From Bernardetia sp. (lineage in GTDB: Bacteria; Bacteroidota; Bacteroidia; Cytophagales; Bernardetiaceae), in NCBI RefSeq assembly GCF_020630935.1, contig NZ_JAHDIG010000034.1, positions 1-49,795 of the forward strand: a stretch of 49,795 bases of DNA. Reading direction: 5' to 3'. The position numbers and the translations under genes were made by a program. Under the pieces are notes generated by a model that saw only the letters and a program-made list of their open reading frames with translations, was not told where the DNA came from and did no database searches. Within the stretch, counting starts at the first letter, position 1. Each line of letters begins with the position of its first letter. This document shows positions 16,799 to 25,407 of this stretch, in pieces.

Positions 16799-17554
16799 AT
16801 GAATTTATTTAACTCTTCTCAATCTCCTTTCATTCTCCCCAAAAAAGACGAGTATTCTTGTTCTAAAACTAAAGAATTATTCAATATTACTATTCCCAAC
16901 GGAAAGCTAATTTTTATTCCTAATTTTTTAGATGAAAAAATAAGTAGTGAGCTAATGGATTATTTTTTAGAAACTGAAAACGAATCAGACTGGAAAAGTA
17001 CAGACTGGAGAACTTTTGAGAAAGAAAATTTAGCCAAAATAAAATTCAAAAATATAGATTGGCAGCATAATCAAATCAAAATCTTTGGAAAAATGCTTTT
17101 TGAGCCTCGTTTTTCAGCTTGGTATGGCGATAAAGATGCTAACTACTCCTATTCAAATCTGAAATTAGAACCCAATTCGTGGAATGAAAAACTGCTTTTT
17201 GTCAAGAATGAGATTGAAAAACTAATTTCCATATCAGAACTAGAAAATATAAAATTTAATAGTGTTCTGATGAATTGGTACAGAGATGGACAAGATTCGA
17301 TGGGTTGGCATAGTGATAACGAAAAAGAACTAGGCAGAAATCCTGTTATTGCCTCTCTCAATTTTGGAGCAGCTCGTCGTTTTTTGTTTCGCAATATCAA
17401 GAACAAGAAGGAAAAAGTAGAATTTTCTCTACAAAATGGCTTGCTTTTGATTATGGCTGGAGAGATTCAACATTTTTGGCAACACGCCATTCCAAAAGAA
17501 GCCAAAATAAAAACAAACAGAATCAATCTTACTTTCAGAACTATAAAATTATAA
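16799..17554 (+). CDS. alkB: AlkB-type 2-oxoglutarate/Fe(II) dioxygenase
   Basis: 251 residues. Residues 35-60 (LIFIPNFLDEKISSELMDYF) form the N-terminal lid helix. FEPRFSAWYGD near 101-111 is the substrate-contact loop. The Fe(II)-binding triad is His171/Asp173 (GWHSDNE) and His229 (QHFWQHAIPK). Arg241 and Arg247 in NRINLTFR bind 2-oxoglutarate. It most resembles ALKBH2/3-like bacterial AlkB, which removes methyl groups from damaged bases in DNA or RNA by oxidation. It is transcribed away from kmo and stands alone; no Ada-type regulator or adjacent repair gene is present. Confidence 0.93.
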   Translation: MNLFNSSQSPFILPKKDEYSCSKTKELFNITIPNGKLIFIPNFLDEKISSELMDYFLETENESDWKSTDWRTFEKENLAKIKFKNIDWQHNQIKIFGKMLFEPRFSAWYGDKDANYSYSNLKLEPNSWNEKLLFVKNEIEKLISISELENIKFNSVLMNWYRDGQDSMGWHSDNEKELGRNPVIASLNFGAARRFLFRNIKNKKEKVEFSLQNGLLLIMAGEIQHFWQHAIPKEAKIKTNRINLTFRTIKL

Positions 17555-17599
17555 AAGAGCAGGTCTTGTTATGAGAAATATAAAATATGTTTTACATTT

Positions 17600-17766
17600 C
17601 GTTGCGCTGCAACTCTGTCATATTCTTTTACAATGAATCTTTCTACTAATATTGTGTTACTCTGCAACTTTTTTGTCTTAGCTAGTCTGAAAAAAGAACA
17701 AGTTACAGCGTAACGTTCTATTTGTAGAATAAGAAAAGTAATGTAAACTAGAGTTGCAGCGCAACG
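17600..17766. repeat. Nested inverted-repeat element built from GTTGC palindromes
   Basis: The outer arms CGTTGCGCTGCAACTCT (17600-17616) and AGAGTTGCAGCGCAACG (17750-17766) are perfect 17-nt reverse complements. The inner pair GTTACTCTGCAAC (17656-17668) and GTTACAGCGTAAC (17702-17714) match in 11 of 13 positions as inverted repeats. The spacing is almost mirror-symmetric (39 and 35 nt between outer and inner arms). Each arm is itself a small hairpin. It looks like a MITE or REP-type element; no gene lies inside. Confidence 0.7.
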
Positions 17767-17819
17767 AGATATTAAAACAGTATATGCTTTATAAATATTG
17801 ACAAAGAAATCATAAAACA

Positions 17820-18287
17820 ATGAAATTTTTTACGCTTATTCTCTTGACTTTTTTACTCTTCACTTCAAAAACAGGCTTGAAATTAGAACTAACTATCGGA
17901 GATTATTACGACGACCATTCAAGAAGAAAATATAATTATTCGAAACGAAAGTGGAAAATTGAAGATGAAAAGCTAATATATCATCATATCGATACTCGCA
18001 CAGAAAATTATGCTGATACGATTGGATTATCTAAAAAACAGCTAGATACTTTGATGCAAATTATTGAACTTCAAAATCTCAAAGAAAATATAATCATCAG
18101 CTATGACGATAATCGCACGCACAAACATATGCGCTACAAGAAGGAAGTAAAAGGAAAGCTATATCTAAACAACGAAGAATACGATTATCAAATCAAGAGT
18201 AATTCTATCGAAATAGAAAAACATGAGAAATACAAAAACTTGGAAGCCTTAGAGCAATATTTTTATGAGCTTGCAGAGAAAAAATGA
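17820..18287 (+). CDS. Hypothetical secreted protein
   Basis: 155 residues. A short hydrophobic N-terminus (residues 3-17) looks like a signal peptide or anchor, but no clear cleavage site or lipobox follows. The rest is very charged and rich in Tyr, Lys and Glu (DYYDDHSRRKYNYSKRKW, YDDNRTHKHMRYKKEVKGKL) with a beta-type alternation and a C-terminal helix. I recognise no family. It sits between the nested inverted repeat and gpmI; neither neighbour suggests a role. The ATG at 17820 immediately precedes the hydrophobic stretch and is the natural start. Confidence 0.68.
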   Translation: MKFFTLILLTFLLFTSKTGLKLELTIGDYYDDHSRRKYNYSKRKWKIEDEKLIYHHIDTRTENYADTIGLSKKQLDTLMQIIELQNLKENIIISYDDNRTHKHMRYKKEVKGKLYLNNEEYDYQIKSNSIEIEKHEKYKNLEALEQYFYELAEKK

Positions 18288-18292
18288 TATTT

Positions 18293-18320
18293 TTTGATAG
18301 ACAAACTTTTTTTACCTTCG
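18293..18320 (+). promoter_or_regulatory. Candidate promoter for gpmI
   Basis: TTTG at 18293-18296, a 16-nt spacer, and TACCTTCG at 18313-18320 (one base off TAnnTTTG). The spacer is slightly short. If used, the hairpin at 18347-18369 would sit in the 5' leader of the transcript. Confidence 0.35.
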
Positions 18321-18346
18321 TTTTATAAAAAATATTTTTCAATCCT

Positions 18347-18369
18347 CGTTGACGGCTCTAGCCTCAACG
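18347..18369. repeat. Hairpin in the gpmI leader
   Basis: CGTTGACGGC (18347-18356) pairs with GCCTCAACG (18361-18369) around a TCTA loop, with one bulged C. A second CGACGG follows immediately, so it may be part of a repeated palindromic element. It lies 20-40 nt before the gpmI start. Confidence 0.5.
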
Positions 18370-18388
18370 ACGGTTCAATCTGTCAAAA

Positions 18389-19930
18389 ATGAGCAACACA
18401 GAAAACAACAAAGTTCTTTTAATGATTTTAGACGGCTGGGGAATTGCTAAAGATAAAGCAGTTTCGGCAATCGATGCAGCCCAAACACCATTTGTAGATA
18501 GTTTGTACGACAATTATCCTAACTCAAAACTTCGAACAGATGGCGAGTTTGTAGGACTTCCAGAAGGACAAATGGGAAATTCAGAAGTCGGACACATGAA
18601 TATTGGTGCTGGGCGAATTGTCTATCAAAATTTGGCTCGTATCAATAAATCTATTAAAGAAAATCAGTTAGGAAAAAATGAAATATTGCAAAAAGCCTTT
18701 CAACATGCAAAAGAAAAAAACGTAAAGTTGCATTTTATTGGTTTGGTTTCAGAAGGTGGTGTGCATTCTCATTCTTCTCACTTAAAGGCTCTTACTTCAC
18801 TAGCTACAGAAGCAGGTTTGGAAGATATTTTTGTTCATGCGTTTACCGATGGAAGAGATACTGACCCTAATTCTGGAGAAGGTTTTATTTCAGATTTAGA
18901 AAAGCATTTGAAAACTACCAATGCCAAAATTGCTTCACTTGTTGGGCGTTATTATGCGATGGACAGAGACAACCGTTGGGAGAGGGTCAAACTGGCTTAT
19001 GATGCGATGGTAAAAGGAGAAGGAAAAAAAGCAAAAGACGCTGTTTTAGTTATTCAAGAATCGTATAAAGAGGAGATTACAGATGAGTTTTTGAAGCCGA
19101 TAATTATTACAGATGAAAACGACAAGCCATTAGCTACAATAGAAGAAAAAGATGTCGTGATTGCTTTTAATTTTCGTACCGACCGTTGTAGAGAGATTAC
19201 ACAAGCACTAACACAGCAAGATTTTGAAGCGCAAGCAATGAAAAAACTGGATTTGCATTATGTTACAATGACAAATTATAACAAGGATTTTAAAAACGTA
19301 GAAGTCATTTTTGAAGATATAGATTTGACAAATACGTTAGGAGAAGTTTTAGAGAAAAACAATAAAACACAGCTTCGTGCTGCCGAAACTGAAAAATATC
19401 CTCATGTAACCTTCTTCTTTTCTGGAGGAAGAGAAAAGCAATTTGAAGGAGAAAACCGAATTATGTGTGCCTCCCCAAAAGTAGCAACGTATGATTTGAA
19501 GCCTGAAATGAGTGCTTTTGAGCTAAAAGATAAAGTAATTGAAGACTTAAATAAAAACATACCTGATTTTGTATGTCTAAATTTTGCTAACCCTGATATG
19601 GTAGGACATACAGGCGTGTTTGAAGCCGCTGTTAAAGCCTGTGAAACGGTCGACACATGTGCAAAGGAGGTTTCTAAAACGGCGCTAGAAAATAATTATC
19701 AAGTCATTATCATTGCAGACCATGGAAATGCTGACAAAATGAAAAACGAAGATGGTTCGCCAAACACAGCACACACGACAAACGAAGTTCCGATGTTTTT
19801 ACTCTCAAAAGATGAGATAAAAAATAATTATTCTTTAAAAAATGGAAAACTAGGAGACATTGCTCCAACAGTTTTAAAACTGATGAAAGTAGAAATTCCA
19901 AAGGAAATGACTGGGGAAGTTTTAGTATAG
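18389..19930 (+). CDS. gpmI: 2,3-bisphosphoglycerate-independent phosphoglycerate mutase
   Basis: 513 residues, full length for the enzyme that interconverts 3- and 2-phosphoglycerate in glycolysis using two Mn ions. Metal-binding Asp15 lies in ILDGWG. The phospho-accepting serine is Ser65 in GQMGNSEVGHMNIGAGR. Further motifs are GLVSEGGVHSH, HAFTDGRDTDP, RYYAMDRDNRWERV, NFRTDRCREIT, FFFSGGREK, NFANPDMVGHTG and the metal-site IIADHGNADKM. No truncation or frameshift. It is monocistronic, with a hairpin in its probable leader, and is the core metabolic gene of this stretch. Confidence 0.97.
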   Translation: MSNTENNKVLLMILDGWGIAKDKAVSAIDAAQTPFVDSLYDNYPNSKLRTDGEFVGLPEGQMGNSEVGHMNIGAGRIVYQNLARINKSIKENQLGKNEILQKAFQHAKEKNVKLHFIGLVSEGGVHSHSSHLKALTSLATEAGLEDIFVHAFTDGRDTDPNSGEGFISDLEKHLKTTNAKIASLVGRYYAMDRDNRWERVKLAYDAMVKGEGKKAKDAVLVIQESYKEEITDEFLKPIIITDENDKPLATIEEKDVVIAFNFRTDRCREITQALTQQDFEAQAMKKLDLHYVTMTNYNKDFKNVEVIFEDIDLTNTLGEVLEKNNKTQLRAAETEKYPHVTFFFSGGREKQFEGENRIMCASPKVATYDLKPEMSAFELKDKVIEDLNKNIPDFVCLNFANPDMVGHTGVFEAAVKACETVDTCAKEVSKTALENNYQVIIIADHGNADKMKNEDGSPNTAHTTNEVPMFLLSKDEIKNNYSLKNGKLGDIAPTVLKLMKVEIPKEMTGEVLV

Positions 19931-20015
19931 TTCATACTTTAATGTGAAAACATAGCCAACGATTCATCGTTTAACGTAAAGAAATTTTTAATTATTCATT
20001 TTCAATTCTTCATTA

Positions 20016-20921
20016 TTGACTTTTCTTCGTTGGCTTGTTTTTGGTAATTTTTGGATAGCCATAGGAGCAGCTCTTATGGGATTGAGTAGCTATATATTGC
20101 TTTTCGAAACGGTCGGCATTTATTTTGAAACAGCACCTCTTTGGGTTTTGTTTTTCGGAACACTTACAACTTATAATTTGTGTGTTTTCTACACAGCAGG
20201 TAAGGCTTCTGAAAAGTTTGAATTTATATACAAAAAAAGAAATGCTCTCAAGGTTATTTTCTTTTTAAGTCTTGTATTATTAATTCCTGCCCCTTTTTTT
20301 CTTACGCTCAATCAATTTTGGTTTTTGGTGCATTTGGCTGTAATTTCTATTTTTTATACTGTTCCGATTCATATTGAACTGCCCTCAGATAACATTTTGA
20401 AGGAAGAAATTAATGGCAAAGAAGACAGGGAGTTTGAGCAAAAGAAGTATTTTTCTATTCCTGCGTGGCGAAATATTCCCTATCTCAAAATATTTTTGAT
20501 TGCTTATGTTTGGGCGAGTGCAACCGTTATTTTTCCAATGCTGCACGAAGAGCTAATTATTAAAGCCCCCAAAATAATTGCACTGTTTTTAGAGCGTTTT
20601 TTCTTTACATTAGCTATTACTATTCCCTTTGATATTCGTGATAAAGAAAATGATAAAAAAGTAGGTTTGGGTACGCTTGTCAGCCTTTTAAATCCTGTAA
20701 AGAGCAAAGTTTTGGCTATTTTGCTATTATTAGTTTGTGCTGTTTTAGTATATTATTTTCATGAAAATTATTTGTTGTATTTTGGAATAGTTTATTTTAT
20801 CACAACATTTCTCATTATTGGAAGCTCTCACAAACGTTCAGAGTGGTATTTTACAGGTTTTATCGATGGACTGTTTGTAGTAGAGTTTTTAGTTTTTCTA
20901 TTAGCAACAACACATCTATAA
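20016..20921 (+). CDS. UbiA-like polytopic membrane protein
   Basis: 301 residues with about eight transmembrane helices. The order and the motif IPFDIRDKENDKKVGLGTL (about residue 207) recall the second Asp-rich motif of UbiA prenyltransferases. The first motif (NDxxDxxxD) is not present where expected; that position reads TTYNLCVFYTAGK. It may therefore be a divergent or catalytically altered relative that no longer uses prenyl diphosphate. The start is a TTG at 20016; the first in-frame ATG is inside helix 1, which supports the TTG. The preceding 85 bp holds only AT-rich sequence and a short palindrome, AACGATTCATCGTT. Confidence 0.7.
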   Translation: MTFLRWLVFGNFWIAIGAALMGLSSYILLFETVGIYFETAPLWVLFFGTLTTYNLCVFYTAGKASEKFEFIYKKRNALKVIFFLSLVLLIPAPFFLTLNQFWFLVHLAVISIFYTVPIHIELPSDNILKEEINGKEDREFEQKKYFSIPAWRNIPYLKIFLIAYVWASATVIFPMLHEELIIKAPKIIALFLERFFFTLAITIPFDIRDKENDKKVGLGTLVSLLNPVKSKVLAILLLLVCAVLVYYFHENYLLYFGIVYFITTFLIIGSSHKRSEWYFTGFIDGLFVVEFLVFLLATTHL

Positions 20922-21026
20922 GTTACGTAAGGGTAGAATACATTTTTAATCGTCTTATATTCATTTATTTTTATTCTAATCTTAAGAAACTCTATTTTTA
21001 CTGTCCTAAACCAATCTCTTACTTAT

Positions 21027-23570
21027 ATGAATGCTATTTTTTCTTATCGTTTCTTTTTATTCCAACTATTTCTCTTATTAGGTTTTTTCTGTTGTAGCTT
21101 TTCATTACAGGCTCAAAAAACAATCATTACAGGCAAGGTAACTGATGCTGAAACAGGAGACGGAGTTCCGTTTGCCAGCGTATATTTTGAAGGGACAACT
21201 ATCGGAACATCTACTGATTTTGATGGTTTCTACAAAATTGAAACAGATAAAGCGACTGATTCTCTAGTGGTTTCTTATGTGAGTTATCAGACCAAGAAAA
21301 AAGCGATTCAAAAAGGAGTTACTCAAAATATTGACTACCAATTAGCTCCTGCCGAAGAAACCCTAAAAGCCATTGTAATAACGGCAGGAAAACAAGAAAA
21401 CCCTGCTTGGGAATATTTGAGAGGAGTTTTAGACCATAAATCTGAAAATGATAAACGTCGTCTTTCTGCTTATCAGTATGATTCATATTCCAAAGTAGAG
21501 CTAGATGTAGATAATATTTCTGACAAATTCAAAGAAAAAAAATTGGTTCGCAAAATTGTAGGAGTGGTAGATAGTGTAGAAAATTTGGCTGGAGACGATG
21601 GAAAACCCATCTTGCCTTTATTTATCTCTGAAACTATCTCAAAATATTATTACCGAGACAATCCTCAAAAGGTAAAAGAAGAAATTGAAAAAACACGTAT
21701 CAAAGGAGTAGGAGTAGAAGATGGTAGTATTGTTTCGCAACTTGTAGGCTCTTCGTTTCAAGACTATAATTTTTATCAAAGCTGGATTCAGATTGCAGAG
21801 AAAGATTTTGTTTCTCCTATTTCAGAAAGTTGGAGACTTTTTTATGATTATGAGCTACAAGAACGTACTGAACTAGATGGTATTTGGTGTTATCGAATAG
21901 ACTTTCAACCCAAAAGAAAGGAAGATTTAGCTTTTACAGGTACGATGTGGATTACAGATGATTCTACTTTTGCTCTAAAGCGTATAGATGCTACTGTCCC
22001 AAAATCGGCAAACCTCAATTTTATTGAAAAAATAAAAATTCAGCAAGATTTAAAGCCTATTGAAAATGAGACAAAAGAAATGGCATGGCTGCCTGTCAAG
22101 ACTCGTATTTTAGTCGATGTAGGACAAATCAACGACAAGTGGGCAGGTATGCTTCTCAAATCGTATAGCTCGGCTGAAAATATTGTCATCAATAAGCCAA
22201 AAGACATCAAATTTTATAAAGATGCTATTGTGGTAAGTGCCGAAGTCAATAATTCTACTGATGAGTTTTGGCAAAAAAATAGGCACGATTCGCTTACAGC
22301 AGGCGAGCAAACGGTTTATGCAATGATAGATACGATTAGCAACCTTCCTATGGTAAAAAGTTATATCGAAATTGCAGATTTGCTCATCAATGGCTACAAA
22401 GATGTTGGTAAAATAGATATAGGACAGCTTCTGACGGTGTATTCGAACAATAATATTGAGGGAAGTCGTGTGATGCTCAATATTCGTACAAATAGTGATT
22501 TTAGTAAAAAAGTACAGTTTCTAACAGGAGTAGCTTATGGATTTGGTGATAAAAAATGGAAATACAACGCCAAGTTTAGAACCATTCTTTCTCGCCGTCT
22601 TTGGACAGTATTTGGAATACAACATCAATACGACCTCCAGCAAATTGCATTGTTTAATGAAGATTTTCGTTCTAGTAGTAATGTTCTTTTTTCAGCATTT
22701 AGCCGTTGGGGAGATTTGAGCAAAAACCGTCCGTTTTATCATAGGCAGAGTAGCGTTTATCTACAAACAGATATTGTAAAAGGTCTGACTCCAAAAATTA
22801 CGTACCGACAACAAAACTACGACCCACTTTATAGCTTCGAATATATTGACCCTAAAAACACAGAAATACGAAAAAGAGAATTTACAGTTTCAGAGTTTAT
22901 GGCAGAAGTTAGAATTGGTTTTAGAGAACGTTACATTAATGCTGACCTTACTCGTGCTAATTTGGGAAGTAAATATCCCGTTATTAAATTACGTTATATT
23001 CGTGGCTTGGGAGATTTTTTAGGAGGCGATTTGGAATATCACAAATTTTCGGCTCGCATAGAACATTCTTTCCGTTTGGGTATCTTTGGGCGAACAGATT
23101 ATTTTATGAGTGCTGGCTTTACTCCTTCTACTCTTCCTTACCCACTTTTAGAGTCGCATTTAGGCAATGAAACTCCTTTCTACAATCAGCTTTCGTTCAA
23201 TTTGATGAATTATTTCGAATTTGTGAGTGATAAGTATGCTTCTATTAATTTAGTACACGATTTTAATGGTTTCTTACTCAACCGAATTCCACTTATGAGG
23301 AAACTCAAATGGCGAGCTTTTGTAGAAGGAAATGTTTTGGTAGGAAATGTAAGCCAGAAAAATATAGATTTAATTCCAGAGACTAATTCAAAAGGTGAAC
23401 CTATTTTGAAATTTGGTAGCCTAGACCATCGCCCATATACAGAAGTAAGTTACGGAATTAGCAATATTTTTAGATTTGTAAGAGTACAGGCAGTACATCG
23501 CTTGACTTATTTAGAAAAAGACGATGTGAGTCCGTGGGGGATTCGTGTGTCAGCTCAATTTAGATTGTAA
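21027..23570 (+). CDS. DUF5686 outer-membrane protein with carboxypeptidase-regulatory domain
   Basis: 847 residues. A signal peptide ends near FSLQAQK (residue 30). Residues 32-115 form a CarboxypepD_reg-like beta-sandwich (TGKVTDAETGDGVPFASVYFEG, quoted up to DGVPFASVYFEG). Residues 118-420 are the conserved DUF5686 soluble part (ENPAWEYLRGVLDHKSEND). About 430-847 consists of amphipathic strands ending in ...SAQFRL with a terminal aromatic/hydrophobic pattern, as in outer-membrane beta-barrels. It is probably an outer-membrane protein related to TonB-dependent or TamA-like barrels; the substrate is unknown. It stands alone. Confidence 0.88.
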   Translation: MNAIFSYRFFLFQLFLLLGFFCCSFSLQAQKTIITGKVTDAETGDGVPFASVYFEGTTIGTSTDFDGFYKIETDKATDSLVVSYVSYQTKKKAIQKGVTQNIDYQLAPAEETLKAIVITAGKQENPAWEYLRGVLDHKSENDKRRLSAYQYDSYSKVELDVDNISDKFKEKKLVRKIVGVVDSVENLAGDDGKPILPLFISETISKYYYRDNPQKVKEEIEKTRIKGVGVEDGSIVSQLVGSSFQDYNFYQSWIQIAEKDFVSPISESWRLFYDYELQERTELDGIWCYRIDFQPKRKEDLAFTGTMWITDDSTFALKRIDATVPKSANLNFIEKIKIQQDLKPIENETKEMAWLPVKTRILVDVGQINDKWAGMLLKSYSSAENIVINKPKDIKFYKDAIVVSAEVNNSTDEFWQKNRHDSLTAGEQTVYAMIDTISNLPMVKSYIEIADLLINGYKDVGKIDIGQLLTVYSNNNIEGSRVMLNIRTNSDFSKKVQFLTGVAYGFGDKKWKYNAKFRTILSRRLWTVFGIQHQYDLQQIALFNEDFRSSSNVLFSAFSRWGDLSKNRPFYHRQSSVYLQTDIVKGLTPKITYRQQNYDPLYSFEYIDPKNTEIRKREFTVSEFMAEVRIGFRERYINADLTRANLGSKYPVIKLRYIRGLGDFLGGDLEYHKFSARIEHSFRLGIFGRTDYFMSAGFTPSTLPYPLLESHLGNETPFYNQLSFNLMNYFEFVSDKYASINLVHDFNGFLLNRIPLMRKLKWRAFVEGNVLVGNVSQKNIDLIPETNSKGEPILKFGSLDHRPYTEVSYGISNIFRFVRVQAVHRLTYLEKDDVSPWGIRVSAQFRL

Positions 23571-23715
23571 TTATACTAAAATAACGTGAACTTAGGATTA
23601 TATTTATTGAATATCAATAAGTTATAGTATGTTGTTATATATATCGGAACTGACCTTAATTAAGTTAGGGCAGTCTCGTTAGAGCAGACCAAAAGTAGTA
23701 GCTTTTATTTTGGTA

Positions 23716-24588
23716 TTATTTATCATCTGACCCTTCTGCAATAGGTTTTTCTAATAAAATCTTATGGCGAGACTTATTCATAATCCAGTTGGCGATGGTG
23801 TCTGCCCAAACCCTTGATGATTCTCTGGTTGGGTGCGCTCCGTCTCGCTCCCTTTCAAATTCTAAATCTTTGGAAAGGAAAAAAGTGTTAGCTGGCATAT
23901 TTCGCTCAATAATTTCATTAATTCCTGTGTCGTCTTTCCAGTTGGGAGGACCTACCCAAATAAAAGGCGTATCTCCAGCTTGTGCGATAATATCTTGAAT
24001 ATCTTTCTCACGTTCGTAAATATCTGTTCGGAAAAGTTCGTTGGCTCCAAGTGTGAAAATTACGATAGTAGGCTTATAAAGTTCTATTAAGCGTTTCAAA
24101 CTATCAGTTTTGCTCCATTGAATGGTTAGGGAACTATACCAAATTCTACCTTTCAAATAATGATTGTTATAACTAGCATAGCTGCGAAAAGCCAAATACA
24201 AGCCTTCTGCCATAGAATCACCTGTCAATAGAATGCGCTGTGCAGAAGTGTCGATGCTGTTTCGGCGAGCAGTTTCCAAAGAATCAACAATGAAATAAGT
24301 CTGTTTTGCTAGTTGTTGGTACAGAAAATCAGTTGAAGGAGGCGTAAATATTTCTTTTGTATTTGGCTTTTTTATAGAAATATTGGTTTCTAATGGAATT
24401 TCAGAGTTATCTATTATGTACAAACCTATGGTAACAGACAAAACAACCAACCAAACAGAAAGTAATTTTTGTAAATTTGAAGTAGGTTTTTTCTTATGAG
24501 AATTTGGAACGAAATCAGACAAGGCAGGTAAATAAAAAATTAAGAAAAGAGAACTAATAAAGTTCAAATTTATCAATTCTCTGTTCAA
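23716..24588 (-). CDS. Membrane-anchored SGNH/GDSL hydrolase
   Basis: 290 residues. An N-terminal hydrophobic segment (residues 8-24) and a second one (about 42-60) precede the catalytic domain. SGNH blocks are intact: block I GDSMAEG with Ser near residue 124, block II around KGRIWYSSL, block III LGANELF, and block V DGAHPTRES with the Asp/His pair. The catalytic part is periplasmic if the anchors are as predicted. Related proteins in bacteria de-acetylate or esterify cell-wall polysaccharides; the substrate here is unknown. The gene is convergent with the DUF5686 gene; the 145-bp gap has no strong terminator. Confidence 0.85.
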   Translation of the reverse strand: MNRELINLNFISSLFLIFYLPALSDFVPNSHKKKPTSNLQKLLSVWLVVLSVTIGLYIIDNSEIPLETNISIKKPNTKEIFTPPSTDFLYQQLAKQTYFIVDSLETARRNSIDTSAQRILLTGDSMAEGLYLAFRSYASYNNHYLKGRIWYSSLTIQWSKTDSLKRLIELYKPTIVIFTLGANELFRTDIYEREKDIQDIIAQAGDTPFIWVGPPNWKDDTGINEIIERNMPANTFFLSKDLEFERERDGAHPTRESSRVWADTIANWIMNKSRHKILLEKPIAEGSDDK

Positions 24589-24618
24589 AAAGCTACTTTT
24601 TTTTAACTTGTTAAAGCT

Positions 24619-24795
24619 CTATATAGAAACATTTTTCTTATGAAAAGACTGCCACAAGTCTTCTTGTTCGACAAACAAAAGCTGATTCAATGGGCTTTTT
24701 ACTAACCATTTTTGTAGTACTTCAGATTCCTTTTTAGTGATTTGTCCACTCAAATGTTTGGTAATCAGTTGAAGATATTTTATTTTGATTGGCAT
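24619..24795 (-). CDS. Small protein (58 aa) resembling a FecR N-terminal helix bundle
   Basis: The frame runs from ATG at 24793-24795 to TAG at 24619-24621. It encodes MPIKIKYLQLITKHLSGQIT followed by KKESEVLQKWLVKSPLNQ and ends in KKNVSI. The pattern (LITKHLSGQITKKESEVLQKWL) resembles the N-terminal, sigma-binding part of FecR-type anti-sigma factors, in which a helix, a L-x-G-x-I/L turn and a charged helix ending in W-L are typical. Here there is no membrane helix and no periplasmic part. No ECF sigma gene is adjacent; the nearest is at 30703. It could be a free-standing anti-sigma peptide, a remnant, or coincidence. The 331-bp gap holding it has nothing else recognisable. Confidence 0.5.
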   Translation of the reverse strand: MPIKIKYLQLITKHLSGQITKKESEVLQKWLVKSPLNQLLFVEQEDLWQSFHKKNVSI

Positions 24796-24919
24796 AGTTG
24801 AAATAAAATTTATAAGACAATAAAAAAGTAAGATTGTATTTGAAATATAGACGAGTAGAAAGATATTTTTCCCTACTCAAATAGGCATTAAATTGTGTTA
24901 AATATCAGTTCTAAAAACA

Positions 24920-25291
24920 ATGAAAGAATTTGAAAATATGGAGAGCGAGGCTTTCCAAACAGCCCATCTCACAAAAATTATTGATAAAAATGGCGAACTT
25001 ATCTTTGTTCAGATTTCTGCTTCTCTTTGGAAAGAAATAGAATCAAAAGTAGAACCACTTATTTATCAAGAACTTAAAGAGCAGTTTCGAAAAGCTCAAA
25101 AACAAAAACGAGACAAAGAAAAAGAAGAGTTTTCTCCCTTCGAACATATAGAAACTCTGCAAGCCGAAGAATTAAACAATGATACTTTTATTAGAAAACG
25201 CTTCAAAAACAGTACGCAACAATCGGAGAAAGTGCAGCAATATCTACGTGCTTTACAACAAAAATTAGCAGAACATAAGCCTGCCAAATAA
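24920..25291 (+). CDS. Hypothetical charged protein (123 aa)
   Basis: I do not recognise a family. The first 60 residues look globular (LTKIIDKNGELIFVQISASLWKEIE). A strongly charged helix or coiled coil follows (about 62-85, KEQFRKAQKQKRDKEKEEF), then a C-terminal helix rich in Gln and Lys (QQSEKVQQYLRALQQKLAE). Cytoplasmic, no signal peptide. The gene stands alone between the small FecR-like ORF (-) and a strong terminator. The KNGELIFVQI segment loosely resembles the antitoxin-type beta strands of Phd/YefM, but no partner toxin is present, so this is only a remark. Confidence 0.65.
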   Translation: MKEFENMESEAFQTAHLTKIIDKNGELIFVQISASLWKEIESKVEPLIYQELKEQFRKAQKQKRDKEKEEFSPFEHIETLQAEELNNDTFIRKRFKNSTQQSEKVQQYLRALQQKLAEHKPAK

Positions 25292-25327
25292 TGGATACTG
25301 TAGAATTGATAATGCTCATCAAGACAA

Positions 25328-25373
25328 AAAAAACCTCTGAAATATAGAATTTTTTATATTTCAGAGGTTTTTT
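25328..25373. terminator. Bidirectional terminator (19-bp perfect stem)
   Basis: The left arm 25328-25346 and right arm 25355-25373 are perfect reverse complements (core AACCTCTGAAATATA) with an 8-nt loop and A/T ends usable on both strands. It separates the convergent genes ending at 25291 and 25408. Confidence 0.92.
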
Positions 25374-25407
25374 GAGGAAAATCAAAAATTAAAGTAAGCA
25401 ATATAAT

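Noticed and set aside
17600-17766. The repeated GTTGC units as a CRISPR array
   Set aside because: The units are short, imperfect and alternate in orientation; spacings differ and there is no cas gene. They form inverted, not direct, repeats.
23641-23720. Short inverted stretches such as CAGTCTCGTTAGAGCAGAC between the DUF5686 and SGNH genes
   Set aside because: The stems are 4-6 bp with mismatches and lack a good T-run, so they are not called a terminator.
24920-25291. Phd/YefM-like antitoxin for the 123-aa protein
   Set aside because: Only a weak resemblance of one strand; no toxin gene is adjacent and the highly charged coil does not fit.
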